The notes under the pieces are model-generated. The model made no database searches. It saw only the letters and a program-made list of their open reading frames with translations, and was not told where the DNA came from. A stretch of DNA of 64,000 nucleotides from an uncultured Paraprevotella sp. (GTDB lineage: Bacteria; Bacteroidota; Bacteroidia; Bacteroidales; Bacteroidaceae): assembly GCA_947177395.1 (NCBI GenBank), contig CAMWUI010000006.1:1-64000 (forward strand), read 5' to 3'. A program made the translations under genes and the position numbers. Shown piece by piece: positions 17,762-26,713 of the stretch (its first letter is position 1; each line of letters begins with the position of its first letter).

Positions 17762-18943
17762 ATGAAAAAGAGTTATTTATTTGCTGCTCTTCTTGCGATG
17801 GGTGCATTGAGCAGTTGTTCTAATGGAACGGAGAATGTAGTTCCGGAGCAGTCTCAGAACGTTGAAGGTCGCCAGCCAATTCTTTTGGGCGTAGGCAATC
17901 CGAATCCTGTTGCCGTAACCCGTGGTACGGGTACCGTCGGTGACGTGGGAGAAGAACTTAGTGTATGGAATGGAGAGGAACTCTATATGCTGATGGTGAA
18001 GAAGACGGATACTTCGGATTTGGACTATGCAAAGGAAAGTGGGGAGTATATTTTTGGTAATGAGGCCATGAACGCACCAGTGGGCGTCAATGCCGGTTAT
18101 ATGACTTTGAAGCCTGGTGTGGTTACGAAGTACTATCCTATTTCCGGATTCTTTGATTTCTTCGCTTATCATGTAGATGACGCCAAAGCCGGTGAAATCG
18201 ATGAAACGGATACTCAGAAATGGATGCTTCCTTTCGTTATTGACGGTAGTCAGGATTTGATGGTCGGTAAGGCTGAGTTGACGGAGGAACAGAAAGAACT
18301 GATGGCTGCACATGGTTTGAGCGAAGAAGAGTCTTATGGTGCCAAGTCTGCCCGTCACGGTATTGTGCCCAGCATTACTTTCAAACATTTGCTAACCCGT
18401 CTGAATTTTACAGTAAAGGCTGGTGACCCTGAGGCAAGAGGCAACGGTGTTGCGGAGAATGCGGTACGCGTGGCAAGCATTGATATCGAATCTAAGACGA
18501 CTGGTAAGATGGTGGTTGCCTATAAAGGTACGGTGGCCGAAGAAAACCTGATTGAATGGGCAAACGAGGATAAATCCCGTTTGACTTTGAAATCACGTGT
18601 AGGTGCCACTTTGGCTGATTTGGTTGACATGGAGGAAGTAAACTTGTTCGATGCTACCGAAGAGGGAATCTCTGCCGGTGAGGCTCTGCTGGTGGCTCCG
18701 GAGGAGGAGTACATGATGAATGTAGTCCTGAAACAGATGGCTGTCGGAGCGGATACGGAAACCACATTGACTTTCAAGGTGCCCGTGAAGACAACTTCCG
18801 GTCGCGGGTTCCAAGCCGGTCACTCTTATAATGTAAGTGTTACTTTGTATGGCATGCGGCGTATCGACGTGCATGCAGTGTTGACAGCATGGGAGAAAGG
18901 CGAAGACATTTCTGTATTTCCGGAAGATGAAGGTGTAAACTAA
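17762..18943 (+). CDS. Fimbrillin family lipoprotein
   Basis: Lipobox ALSSC; VTRG; FKHLLTRLNFTVKAG; AGHSYNVSVTLYGMRRIDVHAVLTAWEKGED. Confidence 0.85.
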   Translation: MKKSYLFAALLAMGALSSCSNGTENVVPEQSQNVEGRQPILLGVGNPNPVAVTRGTGTVGDVGEELSVWNGEELYMLMVKKTDTSDLDYAKESGEYIFGNEAMNAPVGVNAGYMTLKPGVVTKYYPISGFFDFFAYHVDDAKAGEIDETDTQKWMLPFVIDGSQDLMVGKAELTEEQKELMAAHGLSEEESYGAKSARHGIVPSITFKHLLTRLNFTVKAGDPEARGNGVAENAVRVASIDIESKTTGKMVVAYKGTVAEENLIEWANEDKSRLTLKSRVGATLADLVDMEEVNLFDATEEGISAGEALLVAPEEEYMMNVVLKQMAVGADTETTLTFKVPVKTTSGRGFQAGHSYNVSVTLYGMRRIDVHAVLTAWEKGEDISVFPEDEGVN

Positions 18944-18958
18944 TTAACAACGGAAAGA

Positions 18959-20056
18959 ATGAATAAATATATGTATATGGCCTTGGCAGCATCGGTAACG
19001 ATGCTGTCGGCCTGCTCAAATGATGATGATCTGGCGGGTGGCTCAAACGGCGGCAATGTGGATATAGACAACACTCCCGTGGAAATCGTTTTGGGAGATG
19101 CCGGTCTGACTCGTGCAGCCATTCACGGTGACGGAAATCTGGAAAAGATGGGAATTTTCTGTCTGGCTAAGGTCAAACAGGAAATCAACAGCGGTGCCGC
19201 GGACATCAATTGGTTTGACGGTAATCCCACTCATTGGTCGGCTTGCATTATGAACAATGTTGCTGCCACGAAACAAGGTGGAAAGATTTCTTGGTTGGAA
19301 GCGGACAAGCATTATTTCTATCCCATTAGTCAGTTTTATAGCTATAATTTTTATGGGTATTATCCTTATGATGAACAGATTGATACAACGACTGTAAACC
19401 GTGCGGTGGTAAATTATACCATCGATGGTTCACAGGATATTATCTGGGGTAAGGCTACCAGCAGTGAACCGTATGCTTATAGTGCCAAGTATTTTCGTGA
19501 AAATGCCGGCGCGGCTAAGCCTAAGTTGAGTCTGGAGCATTTGTTGACGCGTCTTACCTTCACGATTCTGCCGGATGAGACTGGAGCGGACAATGGGGTG
19601 TCGGCAGCCGGTATGACGGTGCAGAAGGTTTATGTCAAGGATGTACCTGCCAATTTGGCTCTGATTGTTGCCAGTCGTGATGAAGAGGGTATCTTGTCGG
19701 CAGAGGAAGGCGTGTTGATTCCGTGTGAACTCAATCTGACAGATTTGTATCTGAAGGATGCAGACGGGACAGAACTGAATCCGGTTTCGTTGGTCGAAGG
19801 TGAAGCTGCTGTAGGCGAGAGCCTCTTGCTTTATCCGGCTGAAAAATATCTGTTGGCTGTAGACTTTACGCATGCGAATTTCCCTGGCGAGATTCTAAAG
19901 ACTGAGTGCTGGTTGGAACTGAAAGATGCAGCCGGTGCGTTTGAGAAGGGTAAGTCTTACAATGTGAAACTTACCGTTCATGGTCCTAAGGAAATCACGA
20001 TGGAAGCCGAATTGCAAGACTGGGTGGAAGGTGATGGCATAGACATCGAACTTTAA
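18959..20056 (+). CDS. Fimbrillin family lipoprotein
   Basis: Lipobox MLSAC; LTRA; LEHLLTRLTFTILPD; KGKSYNVKLTVHGPKEITMEAELQDW. Confidence 0.85.
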   Translation: MNKYMYMALAASVTMLSACSNDDDLAGGSNGGNVDIDNTPVEIVLGDAGLTRAAIHGDGNLEKMGIFCLAKVKQEINSGAADINWFDGNPTHWSACIMNNVAATKQGGKISWLEADKHYFYPISQFYSYNFYGYYPYDEQIDTTTVNRAVVNYTIDGSQDIIWGKATSSEPYAYSAKYFRENAGAAKPKLSLEHLLTRLTFTILPDETGADNGVSAAGMTVQKVYVKDVPANLALIVASRDEEGILSAEEGVLIPCELNLTDLYLKDADGTELNPVSLVEGEAAVGESLLLYPAEKYLLAVDFTHANFPGEILKTECWLELKDAAGAFEKGKSYNVKLTVHGPKEITMEAELQDWVEGDGIDIEL

Positions 20057-20100
20057 GTAATTCCCCTTTCTTAAAAAGTATCGATGTTCAGTATCTGCCG

Positions 20101-20124
20101 CTGCGCGTGTTGCGTAGCGCGCAG
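20101..20124 (+). other. Intercistronic GC-rich hairpin between pilin and assembly genes of operon B
   Basis: CTGCGCG / CGCGCAG 7-bp perfect stem with 10-nt loop, no downstream T-tract. Confidence 0.5.
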
Positions 20125-20170
20125 GTACGTTCTAAAACAAACTGAAGAAAAGAATAAGATAGAAAAATAA

Positions 20171-20716
20171 ATGAGACGTTCATTATTCCTGATGATAACG
20201 ATGTTGTGTCTTGGCAGTACGGCCGTTCGGGCCCAGTTGCTGGCTGTGAAGACAGATGCTTTGATGGATGTGTTGATGGTTCCCAACCTGAATGCCGAGC
20301 TGGTGGTTGGCGAACGGAGCAGTATCAATGCTTCTGTACTCTTTTCTCATAAAATCTATGGGAAGGACATGAAATTGATGGCGCTGATGCCGGAGTATCG
20401 TTTCTGGTTCAATGGGCGTCCGATGACGCGTGAATTTGTTGGATTGGCCGTAATTGGTGCGGAGTACGATCTGACGTGGGGCAAGGAGGTGTACAACGGT
20501 AATGCGTTGGGTGCCGGCCTGACGTTCGGTTATTCGTTCAACCTTTCTAACCGTTGGAATTTGGAATGTTATGGAAGTGTTGGAGCCATATATTACGACC
20601 AAAAGCATTATTATACGGGTGATCATGAAGAATATCTGGATAATAGAAATAATTCCCGCGGTTATGCAGTCATCCCGTTTAAGCTGGGTGTTTCATTCTC
20701 ATATATTATAAGGTAA
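20171..20716 (+). CDS. DUF3575-like outer-membrane protein, short form (operon B)
   Basis: Paralogous to 7722..8267; AVKTDALMDVLMVPNLNAELVVGERSSINAS. Confidence 0.75.
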   Translation: MRRSLFLMITMLCLGSTAVRAQLLAVKTDALMDVLMVPNLNAELVVGERSSINASVLFSHKIYGKDMKLMALMPEYRFWFNGRPMTREFVGLAVIGAEYDLTWGKEVYNGNALGAGLTFGYSFNLSNRWNLECYGSVGAIYYDQKHYYTGDHEEYLDNRNNSRGYAVIPFKLGVSFSYIIR

Positions 20717-20729
20717 GGAGGAACGTGGC

Positions 20730-23009
20730 ATGGTTGGGAAAAAGATTGTTTGGCTTCTATTGCTGCTGTTTGTTGGCAAGGACTTCTGCCAGGGGCAGAT
20801 TTTTGGAGGCAGTGATAAACTTATTACGGTAAAACTGCTTAATAAAGATGAGGGGAATACACCTTTGCTGGAATCTTTGAATGTATTCGTTTTTAATACC
20901 CCGAGCCAGGCGTATGAGGCTGCACAATTATATGATGAGACTAGTGAATGGCCTAAATCTGCAAAGAATTACGCCGTATCTCAGGATGGAGTGTGCTCTT
21001 TGACTGCGCCTTTGAAAGGTGGTATTATGATAGCGGGGCTGAGTATGGAAAAAGCCTACTATGGGCGTATTAACGGACAGATGGAGCTGGCGGTCTCTTT
21101 GTCTGGTATGGGGCGGACCGTTCGTCAGGTTGATATAACGGCTAAGGCGAAGTTGGGGCCTCGTCCGCAACCGGGAAAAAGATTCGGTAATAAATTAAAG
21201 TTTGAAAATGATTTTCCTGTTCTTCCCCAATATGCTCAAACAAATGCACGTGTCGTCTTGGCTCCTGTTGCACTTGATTGTCAGGAAGGAGACACTTTTT
21301 CTATTCCACATCCTTGGGTGATGGACGGTGGGCAATACAAGACTACTCAGAGGCGGCGTATGGGGTATGATGAAGAGAACGATTCCTTGATTGTTTATCG
21401 GGTGGACGAAACAATGGAAACGAGGCAAAGGGCGTCCATTCATGTTGCAGATTCGCTTGAAAAATTAGACATGGATAAGAGTTATAGATGTGATATAAAA
21501 TACTGGTATGAAGATTACAATATAGTATATTTCCAGGATTCTTTTAATTGCGTACCTTGTGAGGCAAGAATACCGTTACGTTTTTTGGAGTTTAAGGTAG
21601 ACTCCAAGGAAATTAATCCGGAAGATTACCGAAAGAATCCACAACCGGAGCGTCATAATCAGCCCGGCAGTTTGTCGTTGACGTTTGTTGTGGGTAAAGC
21701 AGAGTTGGATTCGAATGATTCCACGAACTTCATTCAGCTGGATAAACTGAAGTCGGAGTTGTCTTCGATTCTTAATAGTGAAGACGGAACTGTTCAGCAG
21801 TTTGATATTCTCGGACAGTCTTCGCCGGACGGCCGTTATGCTGTCAATGAACGTCTGGGATACGACCGTATGATGTTTGCTTTTAATGAAATCGCATCCA
21901 TTCCGGGCATGGATCGCCGGAACATGACGAAAGAAAGTCGTGTGGCGGATTGGGAACAGGTGGCTGATTCTTTGTTTGCCGATTCGCTTAAGGAATGTGC
22001 AGAGCAGGTGAGAGCTATTATCCGGAGTACTTCCAATAAGGATGCTCAGTTCCTGCGTATTGCCAAGCTGCCTTGTTACGAGAAGGAAATCAAGAAGATA
22101 TTGCCTCGTCTCCGTACGGTATATTATCAATACCAGTATGAGATCAACCGTGCCTTTTCTCCGATAGAAGTGTTGGAACGTTGGCAAACGGATAAAGATT
22201 TCCGTAGCGGAAAGAGAGAGTTTGCCTTGTATGAGTTCGGCTATCTGTTCGATCAGGTAAAGGACCCGAAAGAGTTGGAGATATTGGCCCGCCGTGCATA
22301 CCGGGTATCTAAGAATATGGGCAATCCGTGGCCTTTGGCTGCTTATCATTTGGCACAGTGTTATCTCAAGCGCGATACTTGTGATACGACGTTGTTGTCC
22401 CCTTTTATTCGCTTTGACCGTATTCCTAATTTTAAGAGATATGGTGCGCAAAGGCCGGACGGGACAAGACCAGTGGAACAGATTATCAATGACGAAGCCA
22501 TTGTTTCTACGCAGATAGTGATGATGGTGAAGATGGGTAATTTTGAAGAGGGATACGGCTTGACTGGATTGTTGCCCAAGACGGAAGAAAGCGAAAAGTT
22601 GCGTAAGTTCCTGGATTGTTTGAATGGCGGGTATGAAGACAGCGAACAAATCCGTAACTATGTAGCTTCCACATCTCCGATGAATTGTGCTGTCATTTAT
22701 TCGGCAATGAATAACAGGATGTTCGACGAGATGGCGATGGAAGTTCTGGATGATACGATGTTATTTCCGAATCAGAATGACCCGAAGATACTTTATTTGA
22801 AAGCCATCGTGTCGGGACGCTCTCTGGACTTTGTGGATGAATATGTCCTTAGCGAAGATAATACTTATCTTTTGGAATGTTGTAAGCAGGACGAGAGGTA
22901 TTACAGGATGGCACGCAATGATGGCGATTTTACGGAGGACTATCGCAAGGCCTTTGATAAAGTATGGGAAATGTATAAAAACGGAGAATTGGATGCCCCC
23001 GGGTTCTAA
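20730..23009 (+). CDS. OmpA-like / DUF3868-like fimbrial assembly protein (operon B)
   Basis: 759 aa; C-terminal half nearly identical to 8286..10571. Confidence 0.65.
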   Translation: MVGKKIVWLLLLLFVGKDFCQGQIFGGSDKLITVKLLNKDEGNTPLLESLNVFVFNTPSQAYEAAQLYDETSEWPKSAKNYAVSQDGVCSLTAPLKGGIMIAGLSMEKAYYGRINGQMELAVSLSGMGRTVRQVDITAKAKLGPRPQPGKRFGNKLKFENDFPVLPQYAQTNARVVLAPVALDCQEGDTFSIPHPWVMDGGQYKTTQRRRMGYDEENDSLIVYRVDETMETRQRASIHVADSLEKLDMDKSYRCDIKYWYEDYNIVYFQDSFNCVPCEARIPLRFLEFKVDSKEINPEDYRKNPQPERHNQPGSLSLTFVVGKAELDSNDSTNFIQLDKLKSELSSILNSEDGTVQQFDILGQSSPDGRYAVNERLGYDRMMFAFNEIASIPGMDRRNMTKESRVADWEQVADSLFADSLKECAEQVRAIIRSTSNKDAQFLRIAKLPCYEKEIKKILPRLRTVYYQYQYEINRAFSPIEVLERWQTDKDFRSGKREFALYEFGYLFDQVKDPKELEILARRAYRVSKNMGNPWPLAAYHLAQCYLKRDTCDTTLLSPFIRFDRIPNFKRYGAQRPDGTRPVEQIINDEAIVSTQIVMMVKMGNFEEGYGLTGLLPKTEESEKLRKFLDCLNGGYEDSEQIRNYVASTSPMNCAVIYSAMNNRMFDEMAMEVLDDTMLFPNQNDPKILYLKAIVSGRSLDFVDEYVLSEDNTYLLECCKQDERYYRMARNDGDFTEDYRKAFDKVWEMYKNGELDAPGF
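21783..22846 (+). repeat. 1064-bp segment identical to 9339..10402
   Basis: See partner; direct orientation, offset 12444. Confidence 0.9.
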
Positions 23010-23019
23010 TGAAATAAAA

Positions 23020-25056
23020 ATGGTAGTGAATTATAAGGCAATTATATATTGGGTTTTAGTCGGCATGCTGATGTTCATGCCTCAGAATAGCATGGCGTGG
23101 TATTTGCCATATGTGGAACAAGATTCAGTGTTGTCATCCAATGATTCATTGAAGAATGTTGAATCTATTGATGGTAAACCGGAAACAAATGTAACTACAG
23201 CGAAAGGCAATATGAGTATGATACGTCCGGAACGATATATTCTCCAACCCCGCCATCTTGAAAAAGGTTCGAAATTCCGGAACTATCTTTATGAGCATAT
23301 ATTTATGGGAGCTAATGTCGGTGTGTCTAAGGTCGACCCGCGCGGAGGGCGAAATCTGGCGCCAGGCATACCTTTAAGTCTGTTCGTAGGTAATTATTTC
23401 AATCGTTTGCACGGTGTCCGGCTCACTGCTACTTTTCAGCGTTATGGTGTGTCCGAAAATAGCCGGGACATCAAGCAGGCCGGGGCTGATCTGGATTATA
23501 TGTTCAACCTAACTTCCTACCTGGACGGATACAACCCCGCACGAGTGTTCAGTTTGTCCGGTACGATAGGTATCGGCGTCATATCCTCTCATTTGATGGG
23601 GTGGAAAGCCCCGGTATATAAAGGACAAGCCGGCGTGCACGCTGCCTTTCATATCAGGCGGACCGCGGAGATGTTTGTCGAACCTTTTTTTGCTTTTACC
23701 ACAGATCAGCTGGACCATTCCGGAGCAAGAGGAAATGCTGAAAACTACGATTTGCAGTATGGTGTGAAAGCGGGTTTGAGTGTGCGTTTCGGACAGGAGA
23801 AAGAATTCCTCAAAGGCACGACACACAACGGAAACCTGTTCTTTGAGGCTACGCAGGGATTGACGTTCTACAACAGCAATACACTGGCCGTGCGCAAGAC
23901 AACGGGAACAGGATATGCTTTGTCTGTAGGAAAGTGGTTCGATCCTTTGGTCGGTTTACGTATCACGGGGCATGCCTCCGACTATCTGTGGGGAAGTCTG
24001 TTTATTGCTCCCACGGAATCACGTCCTACTTACGAAGAACATCGTCGGGCGGCCTTGTTTGCCGGAAGGGGAGAGGTGCTGATAAATCCCATGCACTTTG
24101 CGAAGAGAGCCCGGGAAGTGCATCGTCCGTTCGATTTGAATATCGCTGTGGGAGGTGAAGTCGGACGTATCGTCAAATACATCAGTGGCTACGAACACGG
24201 AATGAAATGTAACTATGTGGGGTTCACTGCGGCTTTACAAGGTCTGTACAATCTGAATACCAACACCTCGCTGTTCATTGAGCCTCGTTTTCTGACAGCC
24301 CAATACGTGATACCTTATTCTAATATTCCGGCAGAGAAAGCATATAACGACCAGGTCTTTTTGTTGAATGCCGGTGTTCGTTTTATCCGTCCTACGAAAG
24401 AAGAACGCAAGATACGAGGGCTGCATGATTTTGAGCCCGGTTGTTTTGCCAATATTCAACTGGGAGGTTTGAAGCAAGTGATGAATGTGAAACGAATTGG
24501 GGAACGGAGCCTAAACTATTCCGGCAGTTTGCAGTTTGGTTACGAACCTTTCGCTTTTGGCGGTGTGAAAATCGGGGTGGAATATATGGCGCTCAACCGC
24601 CATGCCGATACGCAATATGAAGTGGATTGGGAAGGTTTCAAGCGTCAGTACGAGTCGCAATGGCATTACACCTACGGGTTGTTGAACACGAAAATGCAGC
24701 TGATGTTGAATCTGCTCAATATTTATCAGGGATATGATCCGGAACGTAAGCTGGCGGTTTACTTGAATTTTGGACCGGCGTATTCTCTCTGTCTCAATCA
24801 GCAAAACGAATTGTATGAAAGAGAATTGCAAGTGGGTACGAATCCTATTTCGTTTGCCAAGAACATAGAAGGTGACGGTGCGTGGGCGCTGAATGGCAGT
24901 ATGGTGGTGGATTATCGTCTGGCACCCCGTTGGAGTCTGTATGTCGAGCCTGAGATACAATACTTTTTGAAGGATAATTTTATTGGTCGTGGTGTATTTG
25001 CGGATATGAAATCATTGTTGGTCAAATTTAATATAGGAGCTTCGTTCCATTTTTAA
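23020..25056 (+). CDS. Outer-membrane beta-barrel protein, fimbrial operon B
   Basis: Paralogous to 10588..12582; start refined to MVVNYKAIIYWVLVGMLMFMPQN, after the stop of the upstream gene. Confidence 0.7.
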   Translation: MVVNYKAIIYWVLVGMLMFMPQNSMAWYLPYVEQDSVLSSNDSLKNVESIDGKPETNVTTAKGNMSMIRPERYILQPRHLEKGSKFRNYLYEHIFMGANVGVSKVDPRGGRNLAPGIPLSLFVGNYFNRLHGVRLTATFQRYGVSENSRDIKQAGADLDYMFNLTSYLDGYNPARVFSLSGTIGIGVISSHLMGWKAPVYKGQAGVHAAFHIRRTAEMFVEPFFAFTTDQLDHSGARGNAENYDLQYGVKAGLSVRFGQEKEFLKGTTHNGNLFFEATQGLTFYNSNTLAVRKTTGTGYALSVGKWFDPLVGLRITGHASDYLWGSLFIAPTESRPTYEEHRRAALFAGRGEVLINPMHFAKRAREVHRPFDLNIAVGGEVGRIVKYISGYEHGMKCNYVGFTAALQGLYNLNTNTSLFIEPRFLTAQYVIPYSNIPAEKAYNDQVFLLNAGVRFIRPTKEERKIRGLHDFEPGCFANIQLGGLKQVMNVKRIGERSLNYSGSLQFGYEPFAFGGVKIGVEYMALNRHADTQYEVDWEGFKRQYESQWHYTYGLLNTKMQLMLNLLNIYQGYDPERKLAVYLNFGPAYSLCLNQQNELYERELQVGTNPISFAKNIEGDGAWALNGSMVVDYRLAPRWSLYVEPEIQYFLKDNFIGRGVFADMKSLLVKFNIGASFHF

Positions 25057-25080
25057 AATATGAATACTGGATATAAAGAA

Positions 25081-26562
25081 ATGAAATACGTTTTTGGAAG
25101 TCTGTGCATATGGTTGGTCGGGAGCCTTCTGCTTGCATCGTGCAACGTGGGGGATATGACGGAGGATGACGAACGGACAGAGAATGTTGCTGGTCGGCAG
25201 GCCATCCGTTTTTCATATGTTACTCCGACGGTTACCCGAGGGGTGAGTTTGGACATACAAGGCTGTACATTGTCTGCTGGATTGGAGACTGGCATTTATG
25301 TTCGTGCGGAACAACTGGACGAATGTTTTCATAACGTAAGAGCCGAGGTGAATGGAACGGGGGGATTGCGTATGTTGACGACCGTATACTATCCGCAAAA
25401 GACGGATGAGCAGGTGAGAGCGTATGCCTATGCGCCTTATCAGAAAGCGTGGGGAACGTCGGACAAAGTTGCCGGTGACTGGAATATGAAAACATTTACA
25501 GTGCAGACGGACCAAAGTGTGGATGCGGCCGTGATTGCCAGTGATCTGTTATGGGCAGAGCCGGCGGGAGAAACGGTCAATCCATTCCGGACGGAACAAG
25601 TTGTTCAGTTCGCTTTCCGGCATTTGCTGACAAAGATTGTCGTGACACTGGATATAGAGAAAGAACTTATTACGCGTTTCGGTACCATAAAAGTGGAAAT
25701 GTTGGATGTAAACACTTCTTGTGTATTGGATCTGTTATCCGGAAATGTCGGAGAGGTTTCTTTGCCTCAGACGGTATTGATGGCTGAGCTGGATTTGTCT
25801 CCCTCCGACTTCTTGTCTACGGAAAGCAGAAAAATAACAAAGACCTGTTGCGCTATCGTAGTGCCCCAGTTAGTAACGCCTGGAACGGCTTTATTCCGGA
25901 TTACGTTGCCGGACGGGACTGTACGCATCGCTTATCAGCCGGAGGGACTCAAAACGGAATACGAGGGTGGTAAAACATTCAACTATGGTTTGTCTCTTTC
26001 GGACATGGTCATATTGGAGGATATCACAGGCGGTGAGGAAATTGACTTGGGACTGAGCGTAAACTGGGCAAGTCGCAATGTGGGAGCAGAAAATCCGGAA
26101 GATTACGGCGGACTATATGGTTGGGCCGATCCGACAGGAGTCCTGGTCTCGACGAACAACGACAGCTATCCCTCCGCCAATCCTCCGCTGGAAATAAGCG
26201 GAATGGATTATGACATAGCCCGTGCAAAATGGGGAGGATCATGGCGCATGCCTACTTTGGTGCATTTTGATGAATTGATAGCTCGTTGCATTTGGACGTG
26301 GGGAACCTATAAAGGAGTCTGGGGGTGTAAGATCACAGGACCTAATGGGAATAGTATATTTTTACCGGCAGGGGGACTTCGTCTTGGGTATGAAACCCAG
26401 TTGACCGGCGTGGGCGGTTGTTATTGGTCGAGTACGCTTGATACAAAAAGTTCTACGGGTATGAAAGCCGTCCGGATGGCTTTTACGAAAGGGGATCGAC
26501 TTGTATTTAGTTATGAACGGTATTATGGGCATTCAGTGCGTCCGGTGAAAGATAAAGAATAA
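25081..26562 (+). CDS. Fimbrillin-family lipoprotein with C-terminal FISUMP-like domain (candidate tip adhesin)
   Basis: Lipobox LLLASC; VTRG; FRHLLTKIVVTL; C-terminal DLGLSVNWASRNVGAENPEDYGGLYGWADPTG...CYWSSTLD...GHSVRPVKD. Confidence 0.75.
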   Translation: MKYVFGSLCIWLVGSLLLASCNVGDMTEDDERTENVAGRQAIRFSYVTPTVTRGVSLDIQGCTLSAGLETGIYVRAEQLDECFHNVRAEVNGTGGLRMLTTVYYPQKTDEQVRAYAYAPYQKAWGTSDKVAGDWNMKTFTVQTDQSVDAAVIASDLLWAEPAGETVNPFRTEQVVQFAFRHLLTKIVVTLDIEKELITRFGTIKVEMLDVNTSCVLDLLSGNVGEVSLPQTVLMAELDLSPSDFLSTESRKITKTCCAIVVPQLVTPGTALFRITLPDGTVRIAYQPEGLKTEYEGGKTFNYGLSLSDMVILEDITGGEEIDLGLSVNWASRNVGAENPEDYGGLYGWADPTGVLVSTNNDSYPSANPPLEISGMDYDIARAKWGGSWRMPTLVHFDELIARCIWTWGTYKGVWGCKITGPNGNSIFLPAGGLRLGYETQLTGVGGCYWSSTLDTKSSTGMKAVRMAFTKGDRLVFSYERYYGHSVRPVKDKE

Positions 26563-26578
26563 TCGCGCATCTATCGGA

Positions 26579-26627
26579 GGAGGTACGAAGTTTCAGAACA
26601 AAGAAGATTCGTACCTCCTTTGTTTTT
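26579..26627 (+). terminator. Rho-independent terminator after operon B
   Basis: GGAGGTACGAA / TTCGTACCTCC perfect stem followed by TTTGTTTTT. Confidence 0.85.
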
Positions 26628-26646
26628 CTGTATGGTGGAATAATCG

Positions 26647-26654
26647 TATCTTTG
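26647..26654 (+). promoter_or_regulatory. -7 box TATCTTTG upstream of the AICAR formyltransferase gene
   Basis: TAnnTTTG consensus about 60 bp before the start codon. Confidence 0.5.
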
Positions 26655-26713
26655 CATGCAAATCGCCGGAAAAGGCTTGTTTCATACAAATATAATCTAA
26701 ATAAAGGCAGGAT

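Noticed and set aside
6424-26562. Composite transposon explaining the duplicated fimbrial operon
   Set aside because: No transposase, integrase, terminal inverted repeat or tRNA target recognised at the borders; tandem duplication plus gene conversion is simpler.
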